NCBI RefSeq assembly: GCF_001073085.1
Contig: NZ_JVFV01000033.1
Coordinates: 49,272 to 113,271, forward strand
Length of the DNA: 64,000 nt
Source: Streptococcus pseudopneumoniae
GTDB taxonomy: Bacteria > Bacillota > Bacilli > Lactobacillales > Streptococcaceae
Direction: 5' to 3'
A model generated the notes under the pieces. It did not search any database. It worked only from the letters and a program-made list of their open reading frames with translations, and was not told the origin of the DNA. Every line of letters starts with the position of its first letter. The stretch's first letter is position 1. Below, in pieces: positions 17,158 to 28,392 of this stretch. The translations under genes and the position numbers were made by a program.

Positions 17158-17787
17158 CTACTTAGTTCCGAACAAACGGTCTCCAGCGTCACCAAGACCT
17201 GGAACGATATAGCCATGTTCGTTCAAGCGTTCATCCAAAGCTGCTGTAAAGATTTCTACATCTGGGTGAGCTTCTTGAAGAGCTTTTACACCTTCTGGAG
17301 CAGATACAAGGCAGACAAATTTGATGTTTGAGGCTCCACGTTTTTTGAGGGAATCAACAGCCAAGATTGCAGAACCACCTGTTGCAAGCATAGGGTCAAC
17401 CACAAAAATTTGACGTTGGTCGATATCTTCAGGTAATTTAACCAAGTATTCTACTGGTTGAAGAGTTTCTTCGTCACGGTACATACCAATATGTCCAACT
17501 TTGGCTGCTGGAACCAAGCTCAACAGCCCATCGACCATCCCGATACCCGCACGCAAGATTGGAACAATTGCCAATTTTTTACCAGCCAATTGTTTTTGGA
17601 CTGTTTTTGTGATGGGTGTTTCGATTTCAACGTCTTCAAGCGGAAGATCACGAAGCACTTCATATCCCATCAACATAGCAATTTCATCTACTAACTCACG
17701 AAAAGCTTTTGTAGAAGTGTCTGTGCGACGCAAGATTGACAATTTGTGTTGAATGAGCGGATGATTAATGACTTCAAGTTTTCCCAT
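17158..17787 (-). CDS. upp: Uracil phosphoribosyltransferase
   Basis: Converts uracil and PRPP to UMP in pyrimidine salvage. 209 residues from the ATG at 17787 ([11 protein letters not shown]), which has AAGGAA upstream; the longer frame to 17808 lacks a ribosome site. PRPP-binding loop [12 protein letters not shown] and the uracil-binding C-terminus [13 protein letters not shown] are intact. It lies downstream of the dCMP deaminase across a terminator. Confidence 0.97.
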   Translation of the reverse strand: MGKLEVINHPLIQHKLSILRRTDTSTKAFRELVDEIAMLMGYEVLRDLPLEDVEIETPITKTVQKQLAGKKLAIVPILRAGIGMVDGLLSLVPAAKVGHIGMYRDEETLQPVEYLVKLPEDIDQRQIFVVDPMLATGGSAILAVDSLKKRGASNIKFVCLVSAPEGVKALQEAHPDVEIFTAALDERLNEHGYIVPGLGDAGDRLFGTK

Positions 17788-17833
17788 TTTTTGAATTCCT
17801 TCTTTCAATTTACTCTTCTTATTATATCAAAAA

Positions 17834-17871
17834 ATGGTTTAAAAATCCTTCTAAACCATCTTTTTTTTAAT
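17834..17871. terminator. Terminator between the dCMP deaminase gene and upp
   Basis: ATGGTTTA/TAAACCAT hairpin flanked by A-runs and T-runs on both sides. On the minus strand it ends the dCMP deaminase transcript. Confidence 0.75.
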
Positions 17872-17873
17872 TT

Positions 17874-18341
17874 TTAAATCAAGTTAGCTTCTTGAAGAGC
17901 TGCTTGTACTGTCTCAAGTGGTAAATGGGTCAACTCTGTCCCTTTTTCACGATAGAGATACTGGGCGTAGTCGTCCATACGGTACTGATTAATATAAACG
18001 ACACGTTCACAACCTACCTGAAGCAATTGCTTGGTACAGTTGAGGCATGGAAAATGTGTAACGTAGGCTGTAAATCCTTTTGGAACGCCACGTTCTGCCC
18101 CTTGTAGTATAGCATTTACCTCTGCATGAAGAGTGCGTACACAGTGGCCCTCAATCACCAGACAGTCATGGTCAATACAATGCTCCGTTCCTGATACAGA
18201 ACCATTGTATCCTGTTGAAATCACCTTATTATCCTTGACTAAAACAGCTCCTACCTTAGCGCGTTTACAGGTTGAACGATTGGCAATCAATAGAGCTTGA
18301 GCAGCAAAATACTCATCCCAAGCCAGTCTTTTTTCTGTCAT
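17874..18341 (-). CDS. dCMP deaminase, ComEB family
   Basis: Zinc-dependent deaminase of 155 residues that turns dCMP into dUMP for thymidylate synthesis. The zinc site is HAEVNAI (His ligand and catalytic Glu) and PCLNCTKQLLQVGC (two Cys ligands). It is homologous to B. subtilis ComEB, although no competence role is implied. It follows the TetR gene by 18 nt, so the two may be co-transcribed. Confidence 0.92.
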   Translation of the reverse strand: MTEKRLAWDEYFAAQALLIANRSTCKRAKVGAVLVKDNKVISTGYNGSVSGTEHCIDHDCLVIEGHCVRTLHAEVNAILQGAERGVPKGFTAYVTHFPCLNCTKQLLQVGCERVVYINQYRMDDYAQYLYREKGTELTHLPLETVQAALQEANLI

Positions 18342-18359
18342 ATCTTCTCTCCTCTTGGT

Positions 18360-18917
18360 TTATTTTTTGAAAAATGGTAGGCGTAAATCTGCAATTTTTT
18401 CAGCCGGAACCTTCATTCCATCCTTGATCCACTTAAGCAAAACTGATACGATGGCCGAACTCCAAAAAGAATGCAGGTAAGAGCTGACTCCTTTTGATTT
18501 TCCATAGTATTTTTCTAAAAATTCTTGCATGGCTTGCACAAAGATTTTTTCCAAGTGGTAGTCCAAGGCAAGCTGAATAACCTTCGCCTCTTTCTTGGCT
18601 TCTCTAAAGAGGCGAACCCAAACCAGATAGAGGTCCGTTTTAACATCGTAATGACTCAATTGCTCCATAATGTTATGGACGCTTCGTTTAAAGACACTTT
18701 CTAAAATCTCTTCTTTGGAGTCATAGTTTCGATAAAAGGCTGCACGGGAAACACCAGCACGTTTGACCAATTCGGAAATGCTAATCTTTGTCAATTCCTT
18801 TTTCTCCAAAAGTTGCAAGAGAGCTGTTTCAATAGCTTCTCTGGTCAGTAAATTGGATTCTTGATTGGATTTTCTGAGATTTTCAAGTGAATTTTCAGAA
18901 ATTCTTCGTTCGGCCAT
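18360..18917 (-). CDS. TetR/AcrR family transcriptional regulator
   Basis: A 185-residue regulator. The helix-turn-helix is KISISELVKRAGVSRAAFY followed by RNYDSKEEIL, near residues 42-72, as in TetR proteins. The C-terminal part resembles the DhaS-like TetR_C ligand or dimer domain. It diverges from degV, and the two promoters overlap, so autoregulation and control of degV are plausible but unproven. Ligand unknown. Confidence 0.9.
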   Translation of the reverse strand: MAERRISENSLENLRKSNQESNLLTREAIETALLQLLEKKELTKISISELVKRAGVSRAAFYRNYDSKEEILESVFKRSVHNIMEQLSHYDVKTDLYLVWVRLFREAKKEAKVIQLALDYHLEKIFVQAMQEFLEKYYGKSKGVSSYLHSFWSSAIVSVLLKWIKDGMKVPAEKIADLRLPFFKK

Positions 18918-18979
18918 AACACTTCCTTTCTACTTGTGACAACAGAGTGACGAGACTTTTGTTTTAAGATTTTTCATGA

Positions 18980-19012
18980 TATAATTGTAAAAAAAGACAG
19001 AACCTTTGTCAA
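18980..19012. promoter_or_regulatory. Overlapping divergent promoters of tetR and degV
   Basis: Minus-strand tetR promoter: TTGACA (19007-19012), 17-bp spacer, TACAAT (18984-18989). Plus-strand degV promoter: extended -10 ATGATATAAT with TATAAT at 18980-18985 and a weak -35. The -10 boxes share two bases, so the polymerases compete. Confidence 0.6.
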
Positions 19013-19041
19013 TGTATAAGTGATAAAGATGGAGAATTTCT

Positions 19042-19887
19042 ATGACTTGGAAGATTGTAGCTGACTCTGGTTGTGATTATCGTCAACTGGCAAATCCAGC
19101 AATTGATACTGAATTCATCAGTGTTCCCTTAACCATTCAAGTGGCTGATCAAGTCTTTATTGACGATGCTAGTCTTGATATTGACAAAATGATGGAAACC
19201 ATGTATGCAACTTCTGAAGCTTCAAAATCAGCCTGTCCTAGCCCTGATGATTACTTGCGAGCATTTGAAGGGGCAAAACATATTTTTGTAGTGACCATTA
19301 CCGGAACTCTTTCTGGTAGTCAAAACAGCGCTCAATTAGCTAAGAATCTCTATCTCGAAGAACATCCTGATACTCAGATTCATGTTATTGACAGCTTGTC
19401 TGCTGGTGGGGAAGTTGATCTAATCGTTGAGAAAATCAATGATTTGATTGACCAAGGACTTTCTTTTGAAGAAGTGGTTAATGCTATTACTGCTTACCAA
19501 GAAAAAACTAAGTTATTGTTCGTTCTCGCTAAGGTTGATAATCTGGTTAAGAATGGTCGCTTGAGTAAACTGATCGGTACAGTTGTTGGGCTCCTCAATA
19601 TTCGTATGGTTGGGGAAGCAAGTGAAACTGGAACCTTGGAACTTCTCCAAAAGGCTCGTGGTGCTAAAAAATCTCTTCAAGCTGCCTATGAAGAATTAAT
19701 TAAAGCCGGCTATGCTGGTGGACGTATCGTTATGGCTCACCGCAGTAATGATAAATTCTGCCAACAGCTCTCAGAGCTCTTACGTGAAAAATTCCCACAA
19801 GCTGAAATCAAAATTATCCCAACCTCTGGACTCTGCAGTTTTTATGCTGAAGAAGGTGGACTCCTCATGGGATATGAAATTGACTAA
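19042..19887 (+). CDS. DegV family fatty-acid-binding protein
   Basis: A 281-residue DegV protein (opening MTWKIVADSGCDYRQL; ITGTLSGSQNSA carries the fatty-acid carboxylate site). FakB proteins of this family present exogenous fatty acids to the kinase FakA for phosphorylation and use in phospholipids. Whether this paralogue has that role is not shown by the sequence. It has its own promoter and a terminator at 19901. Confidence 0.9.
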   Translation: MTWKIVADSGCDYRQLANPAIDTEFISVPLTIQVADQVFIDDASLDIDKMMETMYATSEASKSACPSPDDYLRAFEGAKHIFVVTITGTLSGSQNSAQLAKNLYLEEHPDTQIHVIDSLSAGGEVDLIVEKINDLIDQGLSFEEVVNAITAYQEKTKLLFVLAKVDNLVKNGRLSKLIGTVVGLLNIRMVGEASETGTLELLQKARGAKKSLQAAYEELIKAGYAGGRIVMAHRSNDKFCQQLSELLREKFPQAEIKIIPTSGLCSFYAEEGGLLMGYEID

Positions 19888-19900
19888 TTTATATAAGACA

Positions 19901-19935
19901 GAGGTCGGGATTCAATGTCCCGACCTCAATTTTTA
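19901..19935 (+). terminator. degV terminator
   Basis: GAGGTCGGGA/TCCCGACCTC-type perfect stem followed by AATTTTT. Confidence 0.88.
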
Positions 19936-19964
19936 TCAGCAATTATCTTTTCTACTGTAGCTGA

Positions 19965-21293
<1,329 letters not shown>

Positions 21294-21331
21294 TTTAGTA
21301 TCTAAGGATGTTAGATAAGAAAGGAACTACT

Positions 21332-21853
21332 TTGGAACATATTATCTTACTAAGGGGAGTTACTCCTAATGGAAAAAATGCTATCCCTAAAATGTCTTAT
21401 CTAGTAGATATCTTGATAGAGGCTGATTTTCAACAAGTTCGAACCTATATTCAAAGTGGGAATATCATTCTTGAAAGTAACTTATCTCTGGAAGAAATAC
21501 GAGAACAGGTTCACACTCTAATAAAGGAAAAAATTGGTGCTGATTTAAAAATGGTAATCAAGAACAAAAATGATTTTGCAAAAATTGTCCAAGAAAACCC
21601 ATTTGGAAAACACTATCTTGTTGACCGAATACATGTGATCCTTTTTCAAAATGATATCCAAAGTCTACCATTAGAAAAATTGGATGGTGACTATGGTGAA
21701 GAAGAAATTTGTATCGGCAACCATTGTCTTTACCTCTATCTCCCTAGAACTGCAAAACGAAAAAAACTTAATACCAACTATCTTGAAAAGCTGTTCGGCG
21801 TTGATCTGACCATGCGAAAGTTAAACGTGGTAGAAAAATTACTAACAAAATAG
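21332..21853 (+). CDS. DUF1697 family protein
   Basis: A 173-residue protein of unknown function. The DUF1697 signature is the start EHIILLRGVTPNGKNAIP and TYIQSGNI. A TTG at 21332 is preferred as start because AAAGGA lies 6 nt before it and family members begin right at this strand; an ATG at 21308 would add eight residues with a poor ribosome site. Co-directional with the flavoprotein and Nudix genes with small gaps. Confidence 0.82.
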   Translation: MEHIILLRGVTPNGKNAIPKMSYLVDILIEADFQQVRTYIQSGNIILESNLSLEEIREQVHTLIKEKIGADLKMVIKNKNDFAKIVQENPFGKHYLVDRIHVILFQNDIQSLPLEKLDGDYGEEEICIGNHCLYLYLPRTAKRKKLNTNYLEKLFGVDLTMRKLNVVEKLLTK

Positions 21854-21863
21854 GAAAAATAAT

Positions 21864-22319
21864 ATGAGCAGAAGAGAATCAGTCGAATTTGTCAACATGT
21901 GCTTGATTAAAAATGGAGACAAGGTCCTAGTTCAAGACCGAGTTAGTCCTAACTGGCCTGGCATTACTTTTCCTGGTGGCCATGTTGAACGTGGCGAATC
22001 CTTTGTCGATGCTGTCATTCGTGAAGTGAAAGAAGAAACTGGTCTAACCATTTCTAAAACCCAACTCTGTGGTATCAAAGACTGGTATGATGATGCAGAT
22101 TATCGCTATGTTGTCCTCTTTTACAAAACAGAACACTTTACTGGTGAGCTCCAATCTTCAGACGAAGGAAAAGTTTGGTGGGAGGATTTTGAAAATCTAT
22201 CTCATCTAAAATTAGCTACTGAGGATATGTCTGATATGCTTCGTGTTTTTCTTGAAGAAGATCTCAGTGAGTTCTTTTACTATAAGGATGGGGAAGACTG
22301 GTCTTACCAACTCAAATAA
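21864..22319 (+). CDS. Nudix hydrolase, 8-oxo-dGTP diphosphatase-like
   Basis: A 151-residue Nudix protein. The Nudix box GGHVERGESFVDAVIREV is continued by the KEETGL element and spans residues about 37-60 with all catalytic Glu residues. Relatives hydrolyse nucleoside diphosphate derivatives such as oxidised dGTP. The last gene of the flavoprotein, DUF1697, Nudix run, 10 nt after the DUF1697 stop, ending in a terminator. Confidence 0.9.
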   Translation: MSRRESVEFVNMCLIKNGDKVLVQDRVSPNWPGITFPGGHVERGESFVDAVIREVKEETGLTISKTQLCGIKDWYDDADYRYVVLFYKTEHFTGELQSSDEGKVWWEDFENLSHLKLATEDMSDMLRVFLEEDLSEFFYYKDGEDWSYQLK

Positions 22320-22323
22320 CAGT

Positions 22324-22354
22324 AAATCGGCAGAGGTATCTCCGCCGATTTTTA
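22324..22354 (+). terminator. Nudix gene terminator
   Basis: AAATCGGC/GCCGATTT stem with inner GAG/CTC pairs and a T-run; almost symmetrical. Confidence 0.8.
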
Positions 22355-22439
22355 GCTTGTCTAATCTTCAAGCTAGGTCTGTGTCCTCCAATTAAAATTC
22401 TGTTACTGGCTTTTTCAGTTCTAGCTTGGTCTTTGAGTT

Positions 22440-23180
22440 TTATCGAGTTTGTGTGCCTACATAGTGGGCAATGACATCTGATGTGTACTGTGCTGTTCCT
22501 GGCCCAAATTTGTCAATATTTTCCTTAAACTCTGGATTATAGACATATCCTTTTCCGATATGACCGAAGACTTCCATAGAGCAGTCAAATCCATAAGTAC
22601 GAATAGCTTGTAAGAGCTTGGCTGCTTCCTCTTGATTTTCAGATGCTGTTGCAGGTAGACCATCTTTGAGATTTTGAGCCAAGGCTTGAAAGATTTGATT
22701 AAAGGCTGTTGTAGCTTCATCCTCTCGTCCTTTTTGACGATCAAGGGCTTGATCCATGACTTCTTGGCCATATTTGTCTACCGCCTCTTGGTGGTATTTT
22801 TGATTGTCTTGGTAGCTAAATCCAGTGAATTTTTCCTCAATAGTCATTTTTCTTTCTCCTTTTTGTTCTTGAATGGTTTTTTGTAAGGTTGAAATCAAGG
22901 TGTCTAGATGTTGCCTCTCCTGGGTTAAATAATCCAACTGTCTAGTTAAATGTGACAATATATCTGTCGTATCTTCCTTCAATAACTCTGCTATTTTTTC
23001 TAAAGAAAAGCCTAGATACTTGTAATAGAGGATAACCTGAAGTCGTTCTAAATCCTCTTGACTGTAGGTTCGATAGCCATTTTCTGACTTTAACGGAACC
23101 AAGAGTCCTATCTTATCATAATGGTAGAGGGTCTTGACGGAGACACCTGAAAGTTGCGCAGCTTCTTTGATATGGTACAT
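22440..23180 (-). CDS. MerR-family regulator with TipAS-like effector domain
   Basis: A 246-residue protein from the ATG at 23180 (MYHIKEAAQLSGVSVKTLYH), which has GGAGGAAATC upstream; the longer frame to 23243 runs through the promoter. Residues 1-70 are a MerR winged helix, 75-110 a coiled coil, and 120-246 a TipAS-type domain (EEKFTGFSYQDNQKYHQEAV). TipAL proteins bind thiopeptide and other drugs through this domain. The promoter has the classic 19-bp MerR spacer, so the protein probably activates itself. An independent start inside the gene, MTIEEKFTGF, could also produce the TipAS form. Drug ligand unknown. Confidence 0.88.
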   Translation of the reverse strand: MYHIKEAAQLSGVSVKTLYHYDKIGLLVPLKSENGYRTYSQEDLERLQVILYYKYLGFSLEKIAELLKEDTTDILSHLTRQLDYLTQERQHLDTLISTLQKTIQEQKGERKMTIEEKFTGFSYQDNQKYHQEAVDKYGQEVMDQALDRQKGREDEATTAFNQIFQALAQNLKDGLPATASENQEEAAKLLQAIRTYGFDCSMEVFGHIGKGYVYNPEFKENIDKFGPGTAQYTSDVIAHYVGTQTR

Positions 23181-23200
23181 GATTTCCTCCTCACATAAAT

Positions 23201-23231
23201 AGTATATACCCTCCCCTTTGAGGAGAGTCAA
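23201..23231 (-). promoter_or_regulatory. MerR-type promoter with 19-bp spacer and operator
   Basis: Minus strand TTGACT (23226-23231), 19-bp spacer holding CTCC-TCAAAGG-GGAG, then TATACT (23201-23206). The overlong spacer and central dyad are the standard MerR activator geometry. Confidence 0.8.
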
Positions 23232-23272
23232 GTATTTTATCATTTTTTTATAAAAACATGAAAATCGCTTTC

Positions 23273-23400
23273 TTGACAGACTTGAAAAATCATGATAGGA
23301 TAATCAAGTCTATCAATCAAATAAAAAGCTCATAAAGAGCAATTGAGAGAGGGCTATTTGACAACTCAAGTAGCCTTTTCTTATTTAGAAAACTAGATTG
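23273..23400 (+). promoter_or_regulatory. Promoter and attenuator-like leader of the NSS transporter
   Basis: TTGACA (23273-23278), 17-bp spacer and TAGGAT precede a leader of about 100 nt. The leader has GGGCTATTTGA-CAAC-TCAAGTAGCC followed by TTTTC, an intrinsic-terminator shape 20-40 nt before the ATG. An upstream TTGAG can pair with CTCAA of the stem, an alternative fold. No known riboswitch consensus was recognised. Confidence 0.5.
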
Positions 23401-23410
23401 GAGTTTAACA

Positions 23411-24751
23411 ATGTCTGAAAAATCGCAATGGGGCTCAAAACTGGGCTTTATCCTTGCATCTGCTGGTTCTGCTATTGGTCTTGGAGCCGTTTGGAAGTTC
23501 CCTTATATGACCGCTGCCAATGGTGGGGGAGGGTTTTTACTGGTCTTTCTCATCTCGACACTATTGATTGGATTTCCACTTCTCTTGGCTGAATTTGCCC
23601 TCGGTCGGAGCGCTGGCGTGTCAGCAATCAAAACCTTTGGAAAACTTGGCAACAATAACAAGTACAATTTTATCGGTTGGATCGGTGCCTTTGCCCTTTT
23701 CATCCTCTTATCCTTTTATAGTGTTATTGGGGGATGGGTTTTAGTGTATCTAGGTATCGCTATTGCTAAAGCCTTCCAAGTTGGGATTAGCAGTGATTAT
23801 GCCCAGCTCTTCACAGATATTATTTCTAATCCATGGATTGCCCTTGGTTCCCAAGCCCTCTTTATCTTCCTCAACATTTTTATCGTATCTAAGGGAGTTC
23901 AAAAAGGAATTGAAAGAGCATCGAAAGTTATGATGCCCCTGCTCTTTATCATCTTTATCATTATTATCGGGCGCTCTCTTAGCTTGCAAAATGCTATGGA
24001 AGGTGTCGTATACTTCCTCAAACCTGACTTTTCAAAACTGACAAGTGCTGGTCTCCTCTATGCTCTAGGACAGTCATTCTTTGCTTTGTCCCTCGGGGTT
24101 ACGGCCATGTTGACCTATGCTTCTTACCTAGATAAGAAAACCAATCTGGTCCAATCAGGTATGTCTATCGTTACCATGAACATTTCTGTATCGATCATGG
24201 CAGGACTAGCTATTTTCCCAGCTATGTCAGCCTTCAATATTCAGTCTGAAGGTGGCCCTAGTCTCCTTTTTATCGTTCTACCCCAACTCTTTGACAAGAT
24301 GCCTTTTGGAAGTATTTTCTATATTCTCTTCCTCTTACTTTTCCTCTTTGCGACGGTCACTTCTTCTGTCGTTATGCTGGAAATTAATGTTGGAAATATC
24401 ACTGACCAAGATAACGAAAAACGTAATAAATGGAGTCTTATTTTAGGTATCTTGACCTTTATCTTTGGTATCCCTTCGGCCCTATCCTATGGTCTTATGA
24501 CTGATGTTCAAATCTTTGGGAAAACCTTCTTTGATGCTATGGATTTCTTGGTTTCCAACCTCCTCATGCCATTCGGCGCCCTCTGCTTGTCTCTCTTTAC
24601 AGGCTATATTTTCAAAAAGGCACTGGCAATGGAGGAACTCCATCTTGATGAAACACCTTGGAAACAAGGACTTTTCCAAGTCTGGCTCTTCCTTCTTCGT
24701 TTCATCATCCCAATTATCATCATTGTGGTCTTTATCGCCCAATTTATGTAA
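23411..24751 (+). CDS. Sodium-dependent neurotransmitter-symporter (NSS/LeuT) family amino acid transporter
   Basis: A 446-residue integral membrane protein with about 11 to 12 helices. The TM1 region GSAIGLGAVWKFPY with unwound N-G-G-G-G-F matches the LeuT substrate and sodium site, and family features continue (LLAEFALGRSAGVSAI). Members import amino acids with Na+. The specific amino acid is unknown. The gene is monocistronic with a terminator shared with convergent manA. Confidence 0.93.
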   Translation: MSEKSQWGSKLGFILASAGSAIGLGAVWKFPYMTAANGGGGFLLVFLISTLLIGFPLLLAEFALGRSAGVSAIKTFGKLGNNNKYNFIGWIGAFALFILLSFYSVIGGWVLVYLGIAIAKAFQVGISSDYAQLFTDIISNPWIALGSQALFIFLNIFIVSKGVQKGIERASKVMMPLLFIIFIIIIGRSLSLQNAMEGVVYFLKPDFSKLTSAGLLYALGQSFFALSLGVTAMLTYASYLDKKTNLVQSGMSIVTMNISVSIMAGLAIFPAMSAFNIQSEGGPSLLFIVLPQLFDKMPFGSIFYILFLLLFLFATVTSSVVMLEINVGNITDQDNEKRNKWSLILGILTFIFGIPSALSYGLMTDVQIFGKTFFDAMDFLVSNLLMPFGALCLSLFTGYIFKKALAMEELHLDETPWKQGLFQVWLFLLRFIIPIIIIVVFIAQFM

Positions 24752-24755
24752 ATAC

Positions 24756-24797
24756 AAAAAAGGACTTGAGTAATGAACTCAGGCCCTTTCTTTTTAT
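24756..24797. terminator. Shared terminator between the NSS transporter and manA
   Basis: AAAAAGG-CTTGAGT/ACTCAGG-CCTTTCTTTTT stem-loop, running in both directions between two convergent genes. Confidence 0.8.
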
Positions 24798-25738
24798 GGA
24801 TGACTAACAATCAATTCTAGACCTTGACCTTCCAAAGTCCATGATTCAACATCGCTTGGCAAGATAAAGTGGCTACCTTTTTGGATTGGATATTCCTTAC
24901 CGTCTACAATGAGCTGACCTTGACCAGTCAAGACACTTAACAAGCTGTAATCAGCTGTTTTTTCAAAGTCAACTTTTCCAGTAATTTCCCACTTGTAAAC
25001 TGCGAAGAAATCATTAGAGACAAGTAAAGTTGAACGTAAATCATCTGCTTTGACAGTCACAGGACGGCTATTTGCAGGCTCACCGATATTTAAAACATCG
25101 ATGGATTTTTCAAGATGAAGCTCACGCAAGTTGCCATTATCATCCCTACGGTCAAAGTCATAAACACGGTAGGTTGTATCACTAGACTGTTGCGTTTCAA
25201 GGATCAAGATACCTGCCCCGATAGCGTGCATGGTTCCACTTGGAACATAGAAGAAATCCCCAGCCTTAACAGGAACCTTTGTCAGCAAGGCATCCCAGTT
25301 TTTATCTTCAATTTGCTGGCGGAGTTCTTCCTTTGACTTGGCATTGTGACCGTAAATAATCTCTGATCCTTCATCTGCGGCGATGATGTACCAGCACTCT
25401 GTTTTTCCGAGTTCGCCCTCATGCTCTAGTCCATAAGCATCATCTGGATGAACTTGAACACTGAGCCAGTCATTAGCATCAAGGATTTTGGTCAAAAGTG
25501 GAAATACTGGTTCTGGACGGTTGCCAAACAACTCACGGTGTTTCGCATATAAAGTAGCGAGGTCTGTTCCTTGATAGCGTCCATTGGCTACCTTAGAAAC
25601 TCCATTTGGATGAGCTGAGATTGCCCAATACTCACCAATCTTTTCACTTGGAATGTCGTAGCCAAACTCATCACGTAGTTTAGTCCCACCCCAGATTTTT
25701 TCTTGCATAACTGATTGTAAAAATAATGGTTCTGACAT
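24794..25738 (-). CDS. manA: Mannose-6-phosphate isomerase, class I
   Basis: Interconverts mannose-6-phosphate and fructose-6-phosphate, 314 residues. Zinc ligands appear in QVHPDDAYG (near residues 96-104) and GTMHAIG; the start EPLFLQSVMQEKIWGG is typical of Gram-positive short ManA proteins. Cytoplasmic, sugar catabolism. It ends in a terminator shared with the NSS gene. Confidence 0.96.
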   Translation of the reverse strand: MSEPLFLQSVMQEKIWGGTKLRDEFGYDIPSEKIGEYWAISAHPNGVSKVANGRYQGTDLATLYAKHRELFGNRPEPVFPLLTKILDANDWLSVQVHPDDAYGLEHEGELGKTECWYIIAADEGSEIIYGHNAKSKEELRQQIEDKNWDALLTKVPVKAGDFFYVPSGTMHAIGAGILILETQQSSDTTYRVYDFDRRDDNGNLRELHLEKSIDVLNIGEPANSRPVTVKADDLRSTLLVSNDFFAVYKWEITGKVDFEKTADYSLLSVLTGQGQLIVDGKEYPIQKGSHFILPSDVESWTLEGQGLELIVSHP

Positions 25739-25858
25739 CTTGATCTCCTGTCTGATTTTTCTCCCCTCATTATAGCAAAAAGCTAGGTCTAATTGAACTC
25801 TTTTTCATATCTTATAAAGTAGGGAGAAGATTTTGTAAAAATAGTGAATAAATGTGTT

Positions 25859-27307
<1,449 letters not shown>

Positions 27308-27393
27308 TCACTTGATTTACTACTTTTATTATACCACTAAATTTTTAAATGAATCTGAAACTTGATAACCCCTTCATATCGAAAAAAATAAAG

Positions 27394-27422
27394 AAAAGAC
27401 CGGATGACTCCGATCTTTCAAT
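27394..27422 (-). terminator. Terminator of the VOC gene
   Basis: Hairpin GATCGGAG/CTCCGATC-like (AAAAGACCGGATGACTCCGA on plus) followed on the minus strand by a TTTTCTTTATTTTTTT tail. A close copy terminates spxB. Confidence 0.75.
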
Positions 27423-27485
27423 AGTTTATATTCTCACATTCTGTTTTAAGAATCATTAAGGTTAACTTCAAATGACTAAGCGCCC

Positions 27486-27833
27486 TTATTTCATTCTATA
27501 AAAATCAATTACTAGACCAGCAGGGCCTCTAACTAATAAGGACTCTGTTCCCCAATCCGTTTCACAAGGACCGTGTAAAATCTCGACATCAATCTCTTTT
27601 AAACGTTGGTAATTCTGATTTAGATCCTCAACCTCAATGTGAAGAATGATTCCTGACTGAAAATCTTCCAAAGGAATCAAATGATGTTGAGACAACATAA
27701 GACAGTGACTGCCAATCGTGAACTGAGCAAAACTGTTATCAACATAGTCAGCCTTTTTATCCAAAAGTCGCTCAAAGTCAGAACACACTTGGGAAACATC
27801 TGAAACAATAATATCTAATTGATTTAAATCCAT
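27486..27833 (-). CDS. VOC superfamily (glyoxalase/bleomycin-resistance fold) protein
   Basis: A 115-residue single-domain protein with the vicinal-oxygen-chelate fold pattern: [20 protein letters not shown] at the start, GIILHIEVEDLNQNY in the middle and GPAGLVIDFYRMK at the end. Only some of the usual metal ligands are obvious, so it may not be an enzyme. Good ribosome site (AGAGGAGAG). It lies 42 nt after a 51-codon membrane peptide gene and is probably co-transcribed with it. Confidence 0.85.
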   Translation of the reverse strand: MDLNQLDIIVSDVSQVCSDFERLLDKKADYVDNSFAQFTIGSHCLMLSQHHLIPLEDFQSGIILHIEVEDLNQNYQRLKEIDVEILHGPCETDWGTESLLVRGPAGLVIDFYRMK

Positions 27834-27875
27834 TTACTCTCCTCTATAAAAATATTAGAAAACGAATACTCCTTA

Positions 27876-28031
27876 TCAATGAATCGATTGATTGATGGTA
27901 AATAAGCCGTTAGAAATTATTTGAGCAATAAGTTCAAGACCATGAAAAATAAAACTTCCTATAATCAATCCTAGAATAATTGAACAGATAATCATGGTAA
28001 TACAGATTAGATAAATATCCTTTTTTTCCAT
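27876..28031 (-). CDS. Small membrane protein, 51 residues
   Basis: Too short for common ORF cutoffs. ATG at 28031 follows an excellent Shine-Dalgarno AGGAGGAAAG. The peptide starts MEKKDIYLICITMIICSIIL, is hydrophobic for about 30 residues and ends in a polar tail (NQSIH). It belongs to a transcript that starts about 200 nt upstream at a sigma-A promoter with a CcpA site, and ends after the VOC gene. I do not recognise the family. Confidence 0.7.
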   Translation of the reverse strand: MEKKDIYLICITMIICSIILGLIIGSFIFHGLELIAQIISNGLFTINQSIH

Positions 28032-28239
28032 ATCTTTCCTCCTAATATCTACTTATTGAGATACTTTCAATCCCAAGTTTCATTGGTCATTATGTGACTT
28101 CTCAAAGCCATAAAAAAGAGTAATGAACTGAATGTTATAATCATCCTTTATTTCTAATGAAATAAGAAAATCTACTTACCACACCTATTAAAAAAATCCT
28201 CTTTTCTATATCTGTCACATTTTCTATTATTACATTTTT
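28032..28239 (-). other. Long 5' leader of the small membrane protein transcript
   Basis: About 200 nt without a supported gene. It holds the leader between the 28240 promoter and the 51-codon gene. A 25-codon frame (ATG at about 28154) has an AAAGG too close to its start and was not called. Confidence 0.4.
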
Positions 28240-28268
28240 ATTATAAGATTTTAGGAAAGCGTTGTCAA
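28240..28268 (-). promoter_or_regulatory. Promoter with overlapping cre site upstream of the small membrane protein
   Basis: TTGACA (28263-28268), 17-bp spacer, TATAAT (28240-28245) on the minus strand: a consensus promoter. TGACAACGCTTTCC at 28254-28267 matches the CcpA cre consensus at 12 of 14 positions and overlies the -35 box, so CcpA should repress this transcript on preferred sugars. Confidence 0.65.
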
Positions 28269-28292
28269 TTATTTATATGTGATTGCTTTATA

Positions 28293-28325
28293 TAAAAAAA
28301 AGACCGGATTGCTCCGATCTTTTTA
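28293..28325 (-). terminator. spxB terminator
   Basis: AAAGATCGGA/TCCGGTCTTT hairpin after the spxB stop, followed by TTTTTTTT on the minus strand. Similar to the terminator at 27394. Confidence 0.85.
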
Positions 28326-28392
28326 AGTTTCTCTCTAAGAAAATCAATGCATAAAATCTACAATGTTTACATTTGATTTTCGATGAGAGGAA

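Noticed and set aside
28080..28160. 25-codon frame in the leader of the small membrane protein
   Set aside because: AAAGG touches the start codon and leaves no spacing; no conserved feature seen.
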